From the NCBI RefSeq assembly GCF_014596565.1, contig NZ_NOIN01000005.1, forward strand, positions 1 to 64,000: DNA of 64,000 nucleotides, read 5' to 3'. Positions 52,583 to 60,616 of the stretch are shown here, piece by piece (the stretch's first letter is position 1; every line of letters starts with the position of its first letter). This stretch comes from Pseudomonas sp. PSB18. GTDB taxonomy: Bacteria; Pseudomonadota; Gammaproteobacteria; Pseudomonadales; Pseudomonadaceae. Made by a program: the position numbers and the translations under genes. Under the pieces are notes generated by a model. It made no database searches. It saw nothing but the letters and a program-made list of their open reading frames with translations, and was not told the DNA's origin.

Positions 52583-53008
52583 GTGCCTTTGAACATCCAG
52601 CTTTCGGAAAATGTGACTGAAGCAGAGCGGTCAGGAATCCTGAACCCGCTGCTGGCCCATAACCTGGCCAACGGTGGGGACGATGCCCACGAGACATTTG
52701 CGCTATTGCTAAGGGCCCCAGACAGCAATGAAGTATTGGGTGGACTGTATGGAAAAATTTCTTATCGATGGCTGCTCATCGATCTCGTCAGTGTTCCCGA
52801 GTCGATGCGTGGTCAGGGTATCGGAGAACGACTGATGCACATGGCAGAAGAAGTCGGAAAGGAAAAGCACTGCATCGGTATCTGGCTGGAGACTTTCAGC
52901 TTCCAGGCGCCGGAGTTTTATCAAAAACTGGGTTATACCGAATTTGGACGCCTGGTGGACTATCCGCCGGGGCATACCCGGTTCTATTACCAGAAGCGAC
53001 TGTGCTGA
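52583..53008 (+). CDS. GNAT family N-acetyltransferase
   Basis: 141 aa from the GTG at 52583, preceded by AGGGAG (52571-52576). The acetyl-CoA motif A is LVSVPESMRGQGIGERLMHMAEEVGKEKHC (about residues 67-96), with R/QGxGIG present. It then has LETFSFQAPEFYQKLGYTEFGRLVDYPPGHTRFYYQKRL, the end pattern of small GNATs related to YjgM-like enzymes. The substrate is unknown. It is a single gene, with no obvious partner. Confidence 0.85.
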   Translation: MPLNIQLSENVTEAERSGILNPLLAHNLANGGDDAHETFALLLRAPDSNEVLGGLYGKISYRWLLIDLVSVPESMRGQGIGERLMHMAEEVGKEKHCIGIWLETFSFQAPEFYQKLGYTEFGRLVDYPPGHTRFYYQKRLC

Positions 53009-53374
53009 CAGCGCGTTATCACGCACTTCCAAGGTCGCCATCTCCATACATCTTGATGAGCTACCGAAAACCGTAGACGACGAACAATCACTCATCGGCT
53101 TCGTTGAAGCTCTGGGTATGGAGAGTTCCCATCTCAAATCTTTTTAAGGGCGCCTATCGCGCATCTGCTGACGTTCGCGGAACGTTTTCGCAGATGGGTG
53201 CCGCACCGAATCGAGTACAAGGTAGCTGATCTCTCACGACTTCATGGGCGCATTAATGCATCCACAGTGGCGCATTAATGCGCCCTTGAAAAAGCATCTG
53301 CAATGCTAGTCTTCGCCTTCCCACAACTCGGACTGCCGCCGTGCGAGCAGTCTGTTCCACGCCTGGAGAATGCA
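53009..53374. other. Intergenic region upstream of the RidA gene
   Basis: The left part (53010-53147) has a protein-like open stretch (IHLDELPKTVDDEQSLIGF) without its own start, possibly a gene remnant. The right part holds two copies of a palindrome (53247-53284) and a TTGAAA -35-like element at 53285, directly before the RidA gene. Confidence 0.5.
53247..53284. promoter_or_regulatory. Two palindromic operators 22 bp apart
   Basis: Copy 2 (53269-53284) is the perfect 16-bp palindrome GGCGCATTAATGCGCC. Copy 1 (53247-53259) is GGCGCATTAATGC. Their centres are 22 bp apart, about two helical turns, so bound dimers would sit on the same DNA face. A -35-like TTGAAA follows at once, which suggests direct control of the RidA gene. 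Confidence 0.65.
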
Positions 53375-53836
53375 ATGGCAGCTTCGCAACCGTTCGGAAA
53401 GAAAACCGCTTACTGGGGTGTGGCATGGGAGGAAAGCTACGGCTATCCCCAGGCCAGACAGATAGGCAACGAAATCTATATATCCGGCCAATTCAACCAC
53501 GATGAAGATGGCAACCTGGTCGCTCCCGCACCGCTGAATAGCGAAGGCAAGCCCAGTGATTTCTCTTCAATGGGGGAACAAATGCGCGCCTCCTACGACA
53601 ACATCTCCAAGTTGCTCGCCCTGTATGGCGCGACCCTTCAGGACGTCGTCGAAGAAACGCTTTATGTGCTGGACATGGACGCGGCATTTGCTGTGGTAGG
53701 CAATGTTCGAAAGGCTGCCTTTGGCACTGAACGGCCCGAGTGCGCGAGTAACATCATCGGCGTATCGAGACTCGCGCAGCGCTCGCAGTTGATCGAAATT
53801 GTCTGCAAGGCGGTCGTTGGCTCGGGCGCCAATTAA
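53375..53836 (+). CDS. RidA family protein
   Basis: 153 aa from the ATG at 53375 (TGGAGA upstream). Rid/YjgF fold signatures are present: ARQIGNEIYISGQFNHDEDG, DNISKLLALYGATLQDVVEETLYVLDMDAAF, and a C-terminal strand SQLIEIVCKAVV. It lacks the canonical Arg of RidA (RPxRx at the C-terminus), so it belongs to another Rid subgroup and enamine deaminase activity is uncertain. It is longer than RidA (about 128 aa). The gene is convergent with a LysR regulator and is preceded by two palindromic operators, suggesting tight regulation. Confidence 0.85.
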   Translation: MAASQPFGKKTAYWGVAWEESYGYPQARQIGNEIYISGQFNHDEDGNLVAPAPLNSEGKPSDFSSMGEQMRASYDNISKLLALYGATLQDVVEETLYVLDMDAAFAVVGNVRKAAFGTERPECASNIIGVSRLAQRSQLIEIVCKAVVGSGAN

Positions 53837-53842
53837 GACGTG

Positions 53843-53870
53843 CTCCCGGTTTCGTCTACGGAACCGGGAG
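53843..53870. terminator. Bidirectional hairpin between convergent RidA and LysR genes
   Basis: CTCCCGGTT and AACCGGGAG form 9-bp arms with about 10 nt between them. The hairpin begins 6 bp after the RidA stop and spans the LysR stop. It has no long T-run. Confidence 0.55.
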
Positions 53871-54842
53871 AGCTCGCTGCCCTTCGACCAAGGGCTTTAA
53901 ATCAGCGACAGCCGCTGCGCAAAACGTCATGAACGCTTTGACTCGCCATGACTTTCGAATGTCCTGATGAGTAAGCAGCCAAAGCCCGTCCTGAAGTTCA
54001 GGCACAACGGGGCCGACGCGCACCAACCCGGGCGTGATGTCACCCAGCATGCAGGGAAGGAACCCAAAACCAAGACCCGCCACAATGGCAGCGCTCGCTG
54101 CGGCGACGGAATCGGTACGATAGGAAATACAGTCAGGGGCAACCCTGCTATCGACGTAGCCCGTTGCCTTGAGGCCGCATAAGGCTGCTGAGTAGGACAC
54201 CCACGCCTGGCCTTCTGCGAATGGTGTTGAGGTCGGCGCGTTTTTATCACTGCCGTATGGCGCCCAAGCGATTGTCGCGAGTTTTCGTCCCACCAGACTC
54301 TCTGCTGGTTTGTTGGTCGCCCTCACCGCGATATCCGACTCATCTCGGGCAAGACTCAATGTCTGATTGCCTACCAGTACCTCAATCGCTATCCCTTCAT
54401 TCAGGGCCTTGAACTGCGCGATGATGGGCGTGAGGAAGTACAGCAGCAACGAATCACTGGTGGTGATCCGGAGTTTTCCGAGTGGCCCTTGACCCGCCCG
54501 TGAAACACGCCGTGCAACACTGACGATATCCAGCTCGACCCGCTCGGCTAGCGCTCGCAATTCCGCACCTTCAGCAGTGAGCATGTATCCAGAGCGGCGG
54601 TGATCGAACAGTGCCACTCCAAGTGTTTTCTCAACCTGGGTCACTCGGCGCGAAACAGTAGAAACGTTGATCCCCAGCTTCTTGGCAGCGTCAGCGCGAT
54701 TGGCGCATTCGCTGAGCATTTTAATGATGCGTAAGTCGTCCCACGAAAGCTGGGCTACTGCATCATTGAAATCTGGTTGAACGCCACCTGGCGCAGCCGG
54801 GCTGGATGATCCAATTTTAGGTGGCGACTTCACTGAAAGCAT
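53856..54842 (-). CDS. LysR family regulator
   Basis: 328 aa, with a 30-residue non-conserved extension before the winged helix-turn-helix (WDDLRIIKMLSECANRADAAKKLGINVSTVSRRVTQVEKTLGVALF, about 33-78). The effector domain follows (GKLRITTSDSLLLYFLTPIIAQF; ESDIAVRATN). It is convergent with the RidA gene and could recognise the paired palindromes upstream of that gene, but no direct evidence links them. A shorter protein starting nearer the helix-turn-helix is not supported by an obvious Met. Confidence 0.88.
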   Translation of the reverse strand: MLSVKSPPKIGSSSPAAPGGVQPDFNDAVAQLSWDDLRIIKMLSECANRADAAKKLGINVSTVSRRVTQVEKTLGVALFDHRRSGYMLTAEGAELRALAERVELDIVSVARRVSRAGQGPLGKLRITTSDSLLLYFLTPIIAQFKALNEGIAIEVLVGNQTLSLARDESDIAVRATNKPAESLVGRKLATIAWAPYGSDKNAPTSTPFAEGQAWVSYSAALCGLKATGYVDSRVAPDCISYRTDSVAAASAAIVAGLGFGFLPCMLGDITPGLVRVGPVVPELQDGLWLLTHQDIRKSWRVKAFMTFCAAAVADLKPLVEGQRALPVP

Positions 54843-55085
54843 TCCAAATATCGTGTTCGCTCATCATACGAAAAGGCTAAGGCGGAACAAAGTTATTGAT
54901 GCTTGAGCGGGGTGGATAGTAGCAAGCCGTAGCACGCGAAACGGCACGCTACGAAATCAAGTGATGATGAACGGATGCTTTCGACCCAGAGTGTGAAGCC
55001 GCTAACCCGTTGACTTTCACCAATTCTCATAACGTCCCCTAAACGCTGTTGCCCTGAAAGCTGACTTTAAACCTGGAGTCATTCG

Positions 55086-55790
55086 TCAACAAACGTCACC
55101 CTCGCTGTTGCAAGGCCGCACCTTCTGGGCGCGCCATTCCTTGACCAGTTGGCGGCGATTGCGAGGGTAGCGTTCGGCAAGTACCAGGGCACTCGCAATG
55201 TCATCCATGGCGATCACCCGGAATCGACTGTCCAGTTCACACCATGCGGCGATGAACCGCCTGGATTCGATGAAGCCCAGCATGATCGGCCAGACCACTT
55301 GGTCGTCCAGCTGTGTATGTTCGAACGAGAGTGTCACACGCAGCTTGCGCTGCTCTCGCAGCGCCCTGCGTATTTCGCTCAGGTCGAGAGACACCGGGCC
55401 CTTCATCGGATGGCCCACATAGATCGTGTCGTCGTCCAGGGCCGATCGCATGTCAGCTGGAAGAACGGCATTGATCTTGGCCAGCGCATTCGCCACAGCG
55501 AGGGTGAGCGTGTCGTCGGCTTGGCGACTCACCCACTGGGCGCCGATGGCTAGCGCCTGTATTTCCTCTGCGGTGAAGGACAGCGGGGGCAGAAGGAATC
55601 CTGGTCGCAGAATGTAGCCGACACCGGGTTCTCCCTCGATGTCGGCGCCCATATCCTGCAATGTGGCGACGTCACGGCGAATGGTGCGCAGGGACACGCC
55701 CAACTCATGCGCGAGCGCTTTGCCTGAAACCGTTCTGCGGTGCCGGCGAAGCGCTTGCATCAGGTCGAACAATCGATGACTTCTGGTCAT
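55086..55790 (-). CDS. WYL-domain transcriptional regulator (YafY-like)
   Basis: 234 aa. N-terminal winged helix-turn-helix (RSHRLFDLMQALRRHRRTVSGKALAHELGVSLRTIRRDVATLQDMGADIEGEPGVGYIL, about 3-61, HTH_11 type), then a WYL-type sensory domain (about 135-215: LRVTLSFEHTQLDDQVVWPIMLGFIESRRFIAAWCELDSRFRVIAMDDIASALV). It starts 2 bp after the oxidoreductase stop, so the two are co-transcribed and the regulator probably controls the shared promoter, which has a strong inverted repeat at 56813-56833. Confidence 0.9.
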   Translation of the reverse strand: MTRSHRLFDLMQALRRHRRTVSGKALAHELGVSLRTIRRDVATLQDMGADIEGEPGVGYILRPGFLLPPLSFTAEEIQALAIGAQWVSRQADDTLTLAVANALAKINAVLPADMRSALDDDTIYVGHPMKGPVSLDLSEIRRALREQRKLRVTLSFEHTQLDDQVVWPIMLGFIESRRFIAAWCELDSRFRVIAMDDIASALVLAERYPRNRRQLVKEWRAQKVRPCNSEGDVC

Positions 55791-55792
55791 GC

Positions 55793-56734
55793 CTACTCCA
55801 TCGCCACGAGGCCCTTACCGCCGAGCTTATGGCCTTCTTCAAGTTCTGTGATCAGCTGGATAGCGGCGTTCAACGCCACGATTTCGCCGATGGGTATCCT
55901 GAACTTGCGCTCCCCTGCGGCGGCCGCAAGCTTCTCGAGAATATCGGCGCGTGGCGAACCGATAACAGGCTTCAGTCGTCGGTCGACAATCGCCCGAATG
56001 AACTTGCCCGGGGATGGGTTCAGGTCCAGGTATACGCCGCCTCGGCGCAGCATGGCCGTTCCCGCGGACATTGTCATTGTAGCGGCGGTATCGAAGACCA
56101 CGTCGAAGCGCGTGGCGATCGTCGACAGGTCCATGGTGCGGTAGTCGTGGACGGTCTGCACGCCGAGTGATCTGGCCCGCTCCATGTCTCGAGCGCTACA
56201 ACTACCGGATACAACGGCACCGAAAAGCCGTGCGATCTGCACAGCGGCTTCGCCCACCGCCCCGGCACACCCGTTGATGAAGACATGCTGATTCGCCTGC
56301 AGCTTTGCCTTGTCGATCAGCCCGTTCCATGCAGTAACGCCAGGGGTGCCCAGGCAGGCCGCCTCCTCGAAGGAAACACTGTCGGGCTTTTTGGCCAGGA
56401 ATGCCTCCTTTGTCACCAGCGCGTGGCCGAGCGCACCGCTGTCCTTGAAGCGGGCTAGACCGAATACGGCGTCACCGACCTTGAGTCGCGTGACACCGTT
56501 ACCGACAGCCGTGACGATGCCGGAGAAGTCCATGCCCATCGCGCGGGGAAACGCTCTGCCGGTGACAATCTTCATCTGTCCGTCGCGCAGCTTCCAGTCG
56601 ATTGGATTGATGGCTGCGAACTTCACCCTCACCGCCACTTCCCCGTTGCCGGGCGCGGGTAATTCGAAATCTTCGACCCGCATCACTTCCGGGCCCCCGT
56701 AGCGGTTGTACTGAATACGTTGAAATCCGGGCAT
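55793..56734 (-). CDS. NADP-dependent quinone oxidoreductase-like MDR protein
   Basis: 313 aa, medium-chain dehydrogenase/reductase without the zinc ligands of alcohol dehydrogenases. N-terminal GroES-like domain (VKFAAINPIDWKLRDGQM; MGMDFSGIVTAVGNGVTRLKVGDAVFGL), Rossmann fold (VFINGCAGAVGEAAVQIARLFGAVVSGSCS, about 151-180), and a C-terminal GEIVALNAAIQLITELEEGHKLGGKGLVAME typical of quinone oxidoreductase-like enzymes. It may detoxify quinones or unsaturated carbonyls. It is the first gene of a two-gene operon with the WYL regulator. Confidence 0.9.
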   Translation of the reverse strand: MPGFQRIQYNRYGGPEVMRVEDFELPAPGNGEVAVRVKFAAINPIDWKLRDGQMKIVTGRAFPRAMGMDFSGIVTAVGNGVTRLKVGDAVFGLARFKDSGALGHALVTKEAFLAKKPDSVSFEEAACLGTPGVTAWNGLIDKAKLQANQHVFINGCAGAVGEAAVQIARLFGAVVSGSCSARDMERARSLGVQTVHDYRTMDLSTIATRFDVVFDTAATMTMSAGTAMLRRGGVYLDLNPSPGKFIRAIVDRRLKPVIGSPRADILEKLAAAAGERKFRIPIGEIVALNAAIQLITELEEGHKLGGKGLVAME

Positions 56735-56812
56735 GGTGCAGTTCCTTCACAAAGCAAGCAGCGACGAGAATGGATGGGTATCTCTGCTTGAGGAGCGCAG
56801 CATAAAACCCGG

Positions 56813-56833
56813 TGGTGCCAATTTATGGCACCA
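56813..56833. promoter_or_regulatory. Inverted repeat upstream of the oxidoreductase-WYL operon
   Basis: TGGTGCCA-ATTTA-TGGCACCA, perfect 8-bp arms with a 5-nt spacer, 79-99 bp before the oxidoreductase ATG. It is a good candidate operator for the WYL regulator. Confidence 0.6.
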
Positions 56834-56918
56834 TTCATAAAGATCGCAGGGCGTGGACGGTCGAGTTTCGACCGGCCTGATCAGGGCCTCCCTTCCATTA
56901 ACTCCAAAGGAACTTGCA

Positions 56919-57275
56919 ATGCCTCCAGGGCAACGTGAACTGGCGCGGATCGAACGCCGGTTGATCTCCACGCTGACCGAAGCGTGCGAAACAGCAAAAG
57001 GTGAAATCAAAGGCTTTACCTGGCTCACCCACACCGCTGACCTGAACGCGCTGACGAAAACCCTGAAGGTGACCTGGGTGTTCGAAACCCTCGCTGACAG
57101 ACAACAGGCCCAGGTTGACACGAAGGCTCGCATCTTTGAGCTGACAGCCATCGCGTTGAAAGAGGCCGGCATTGATCTGAGCTTGTCAGATCGCAATGTC
57201 CGCCTTGACTCCGAGGAAGAATGCCAGCGCGCTCATAGCGGTGATTGGCAAAAGCGTCTGGCTAAAGGTGGTTGA
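56919..57275 (+). CDS. Conserved hypothetical protein next to DUF1289
   Basis: 118 aa from the ATG at 56919 (AAAGGA upstream). Soluble and helical, with the segments RELARIERRLISTLTEACETAKGEI, WLTHTADLNALTKTLKVTWVFET and RLDSEEECQRAHSGDWQKRL. No catalytic motif is visible. It is immediately followed (2 bp) by a DUF1289 gene, so the pair is probably co-translated. I recognise it only as a conserved proteobacterial hypothetical. Confidence 0.75.
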   Translation: MPPGQRELARIERRLISTLTEACETAKGEIKGFTWLTHTADLNALTKTLKVTWVFETLADRQQAQVDTKARIFELTAIALKEAGIDLSLSDRNVRLDSEEECQRAHSGDWQKRLAKGG

Positions 57276-57277
57276 GG

Positions 57278-57448
57278 ATGGCCAAGGAAATCGAAAATCC
57301 CTGCATCTCGATCTGCCAACTGAAGGGTGATCTGTGTGTGAGTTGTGGGCGGAGCAAGGAGGACATCAGAAAGTGGAAACGCATGAAGCGGCCTGAAAAA
57401 ATGGCTGCGGTGCAAAGGGCGAATAGGCGGTTGAAAGGGCTGAAATGA
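57278..57448 (+). CDS. DUF1289 family small Cys protein
   Basis: 56 aa, starting 2 bp after the previous stop with GAGG in the overlap. It has the full DUF1289 pattern: NPCISICQLKGDLCVSCGR (four Cys, positions 9-23, a probable metal-binding site), then SKEDIRKWKRMKRPEKMAAVQRANRRLKGLK. Function is unknown; the family is widespread in proteobacteria. Confidence 0.85.
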   Translation: MAKEIENPCISICQLKGDLCVSCGRSKEDIRKWKRMKRPEKMAAVQRANRRLKGLK

Positions 57449-57537
57449 AGCGCGGGGAAATCGTTTGTACGGGATGGGCGCTTTGGGTCGATCTCCAGTA
57501 ACGGTAACATCGATCTTCTTTTAGCGAGGATATCTCA

Positions 57538-58101
57538 TTGAACGACTCTGAACATCTGAAAGATCTATGCACTCGTTTCAACGGTGGAGAACATCTGACC
57601 TTCACTTTTTTCTGGGGCCACCAGCGCAACAAGACTGCTGTCACGGCCTCGTGCTTCAGTCAATGGTTCGAGGCCGGGTTCATTGTCGAGGGTCTGCATT
57701 ACCCGACAGCCGAACACTTCATGATGGCCGAGAAAGCGGCCTTGTTCGACGATCAGGAAATTCGTGCGCAGGTGCTCCAAGCCCCTACTCCTAATGCCGC
57801 CAAAGCCCTGGGCCGTAACGTGCACGGATTCAATGATAAGGTTTGGCAGCAGCATCGATACGATATCGTCGTTCGAGCTAACCAGGCCAAGTTCTCCCAG
57901 AATCCGCAATTGAACGAATATCTTCTACAAACCGGCTCTAGTGTTATCGTCGAAGCCAGTCCAGTTGATAACATCTGGGGTATAGGGCTAGCGCAGGACA
58001 GCGCGGATGCAAACAATCCGAATCTGTGGAGAGGTTTGAATCTGCTGGGATTTGCCCTTATGCAAGTGCGGGACGGGGCTAGTGTGCCAGCACCACGGTA
58101 G
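57538..58101 (+). CDS. NADAR family N-glycosidase (RibX/YbiA-like)
   Basis: 187 aa from a TTG start at 57538 with GAGG about 9 nt upstream; no better ATG keeps the conserved N-terminus. NADAR motifs: FTFFWGH near residue 22-28, SQWFEAGFIVEGLHYPTAEHFMMAEKA (about 40-66), NDKVWQQHRYDIVVRANQAKF, and SPVDNIWGIGLAQDSADANNPNLWRGLNLLGFALM near the C-terminus. Known members cleave N-glycosidic bonds of damaged riboflavin intermediates or ADP-ribose on guanine. It stands alone here and is followed by a probable terminator. Confidence 0.88.
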   Translation: MNDSEHLKDLCTRFNGGEHLTFTFFWGHQRNKTAVTASCFSQWFEAGFIVEGLHYPTAEHFMMAEKAALFDDQEIRAQVLQAPTPNAAKALGRNVHGFNDKVWQQHRYDIVVRANQAKFSQNPQLNEYLLQTGSSVIVEASPVDNIWGIGLAQDSADANNPNLWRGLNLLGFALMQVRDGASVPAPR

Positions 58102-58126
58102 TGTCCTGAACCTACACACGAAAACG

Positions 58127-58162
58127 CAAAAGCCTTAGCGAGCGCGAGCGTCAGGGCTTATT
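58127..58162. terminator. Probable terminator after the NADAR gene
   Basis: AAAAGCCTTAGCG pairs imperfectly with CGTCAGGGCTTATT (one mismatch, two GU pairs) around a GC-rich loop. It has A-rich and T-rich flanks and lies about 25 bp past the stop codon. Confidence 0.6.
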
Positions 58163-58308
58163 GCACGCGGCTTCGTTGCAACAACGCGCCAATCAACGAA
58201 ACTGAGTCGCCCGAATTTTCTTCGATGCCTTCGAGCGTCTAATTTTGAAGAAGCGTCATCCTATAACCTGCTACCTACAAACCAGCCACGCTCCTACCTC
58301 ACCACGCA

Positions 58309-59727
58309 CTACCCCAACACAATACTCTTAGCCTCCAGAAACCCTTCCAACCCAAACACCCCGAACTCCCGCCCAACCCCGGACTGCTTGACCCCACCAA
58401 ACGGCGCCAGCAGTTCCGGTGTGATTCTGTTGATCAACACCGAGCCGGCCTGCAGCCGTGCTGCCAGGCTTTGAGCTCGATCCGCTTGGCGGGAAAACAC
58501 GTAGGCCTGCAGGCCGTAGAGGCTGGCATTGGCGATGTCGATCGCCTGCTCTTCCGAGTCATAGGCGATGATCGATAACACCGGGCCGAAAATCTCCTCT
58601 TGTGCAATGTCCATGTCATTGCTGACGTCGGCAAAGACGGTGGGCCTGACGAAATAGCCTTGCTCGAAGCCAGCCGGCCTGCCCTCCCCGCCAACGACCA
58701 GTGTTGCACCTTGCGCCTGTCCGCGGCGGATGTAGCCCTGCACGCGGTCGAACTGGGCCTGGTTGACCAGCGGTCCGATGACGGTAGACGGGTCCTGCGG
58801 ATGGCCGACGACCATCACCGCGACCAGGCTTTTCACCCGTTCAATGACTTCCTTGGCCTGCGAGCGCGGTACGAGCAGGCGCGTGCCGGCGACGCAGGCC
58901 TGGCCGTTGTTCATGAACGCAGCGTTCAGTGCCAGGGGAATGGCCGTGTCGAGGTCGGCGTCATCGAGGACGATAGATGCCGACTTCCCGGTGAGCGACA
59001 GACTCACGCGTTTCATGGTCTCGATACCGGCGCGAGCGATCAGCTTTCCGGTGGCGGTGGATCCGGTAAATGAAACTTTGGCGATCTGTGGGTTGGTGCT
59101 GATTTCGTCTCCGACGTCACTGCCGCGTCCCAACAGAATGTTGAACACGCCTTTCGGCAAACCGGCGCCATGCAATGCGTGGGCAAGTACGTCGGTCTGC
59201 AAGGGGCTCAACTCGCTCGGCTTGATGACCGACGCACAACCGGCGGCGATGGCCGATGCCAGTTTGCTGCAGATCGTGCCGGCGGTGCTGTTCCAGGGGG
59301 CGATCAGTGCCGACACGCCGACCGGTTCCATCACCACGGTGGCGTCGCCGATCGAGCGAACCAGCTCGTAGTCCTTCAACACCTGCGCCGCGTTGGCAAA
59401 TGATTGCGAAGCATAACGACTGACCCATTGGGCGCGGGCAAGCGGCGCGCCGTACTCCTCGATGGCGGTATCGCGGATCTCGTTCGTGCTCGCCAGCACG
59501 GCGGCCTGCAAGCGTTCGAGCATGTCGATACGCTCAGCCTTGGAGGTACGATTCATCGCGACTTGCGCACGCGCCGCCGCAGCGATGGCGCGGCGGGCGT
59601 CATCGCGATCAGCCAAGGTGACTGCTCCGATGACCGCCTCGGTCGCCGGGTTGATGCATGCCACCGTTTCATTTCCATGGACGGGAACGAAGGCTCCATC
59701 CATGTAACTGTGATCGATTTTCCACAT
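58309..59727 (-). CDS. Aldehyde dehydrogenase family protein
   Basis: 472 aa. NAD(P)-dependent aldehyde dehydrogenase: APWNSTAGTICSKLASAIAAGCASVIKPSE (about 140-170), FTGSTATGKLI, Cys278 in NNGQACVAGTRLLV as the nucleophile, EEIFGPVLSIIAYDS, and a C-terminal PFGGVKQSGVGREFGVFGLEGFLE. The usual catalytic Glu of the ELGGK motif is replaced by Ser244 (LSLTGKS), a feature of a minor subgroup. It is on the same strand as the creatininase and MFS genes and probably oxidises an aldehyde from that pathway. The substrate is unknown. Confidence 0.9.
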   Translation of the reverse strand: MWKIDHSYMDGAFVPVHGNETVACINPATEAVIGAVTLADRDDARRAIAAAARAQVAMNRTSKAERIDMLERLQAAVLASTNEIRDTAIEEYGAPLARAQWVSRYASQSFANAAQVLKDYELVRSIGDATVVMEPVGVSALIAPWNSTAGTICSKLASAIAAGCASVIKPSELSPLQTDVLAHALHGAGLPKGVFNILLGRGSDVGDEISTNPQIAKVSFTGSTATGKLIARAGIETMKRVSLSLTGKSASIVLDDADLDTAIPLALNAAFMNNGQACVAGTRLLVPRSQAKEVIERVKSLVAVMVVGHPQDPSTVIGPLVNQAQFDRVQGYIRRGQAQGATLVVGGEGRPAGFEQGYFVRPTVFADVSNDMDIAQEEIFGPVLSIIAYDSEEQAIDIANASLYGLQAYVFSRQADRAQSLAARLQAGSVLINRITPELLAPFGGVKQSGVGREFGVFGLEGFLEAKSIVLG

Positions 59728-59814
59728 CGCGGCGTACCTGATTGATTGCGGTTTTTACGAGATGAAGCGTCAACGCCCGGGATGCCCAGGCGTGCGCAAT
59801 GGCAGCGCTGCGGT

Positions 59815-60564
59815 TCAACCCGGCATGGACTCACGGCTGAAGGCTTGCACCTCCTGCACCAGGCCCTGTGCGGCCAGCATCACCAGTTGCCGGCCTTTTT
59901 CCGCAGAGGCTTGCGCCGGGTCCGATCCCATGCGGCCATCCGGATGACGGGCGCGGAAATCGGCGGCCTCCCGGATCGGGCCCCAGTTGGCGATCTGTGG
60001 CGAGTAATCAGCGGATTTGATGGCGTGGGGATAGGCCCACTGGGTCACGGCGATTTCCGAAGGCGTTGCATGAATGCCGTGACCGGTAGGGAACTGCTCC
60101 CGCGCCAGTTCATTGACCCCTTCCAGATCCCACCAATTGCAGAGCTTCAAGGCGAAACCCGCCGGGCGCCGGGCGAAACTCGCCTCGGCATAAAGCTCCG
60201 AGAACGCCGCTTCAATGGAGGCGATATTGCCGCCGTGGCCGTTGAGGAACAGTATCTTTTCAAACCCATGGGCAGCCAGCGAGCGCACCCAGTCACCGAT
60301 GGCGGCGATGAACGTCGAAGGCCTGAGCGAGATCGTTCCGGGGAACCCCAGATGATGCTGCGCCATGCCGATATTGAAGGTCGGGGCAATCAGAATGTCC
60401 GCGGCCTGCTGCGCCTGGTGGGCGATGATTTCGGGACACATCCAGTCCGTCCCCAGCAATCCGGTAGGCCCGTGCTGCTCGTTGGAGCCGATCGGGATGA
60501 CCACGGTACGGCTGCGCTGGAGGAAGGTTTCGATTTCGGCCCAGGTCGATAGATGTAAAAGCAT
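59815..60564 (-). CDS. Creatininase family amidohydrolase, copy 1
   Basis: 249 aa. Metal ligands of the creatininase fold are visible: Glu/His in SNEQHGPTGLLGTD (about 27-40), His in NGHGGN (about 108-113) and Glu in HATPSE (about 164-169). The family hydrolyses cyclic amides or formamides, including creatinine, 2-amino-5-formylamino pyrimidines and mycofactocin precursor peptides. It lies between the aldehyde dehydrogenase and the MFS transporter and is a divergent paralogue of the second creatininase at 63006-63800. Confidence 0.88.
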   Translation of the reverse strand: MLLHLSTWAEIETFLQRSRTVVIPIGSNEQHGPTGLLGTDWMCPEIIAHQAQQAADILIAPTFNIGMAQHHLGFPGTISLRPSTFIAAIGDWVRSLAAHGFEKILFLNGHGGNIASIEAAFSELYAEASFARRPAGFALKLCNWWDLEGVNELAREQFPTGHGIHATPSEIAVTQWAYPHAIKSADYSPQIANWGPIREAADFRARHPDGRMGSDPAQASAEKGRQLVMLAAQGLVQEVQAFSRESMPG

Positions 60565-60616
60565 CTGCGTTCTCTCTTTGAAAAAGGTTCCTTGCGGAAC
60601 ACGATGGGTATGAAGT

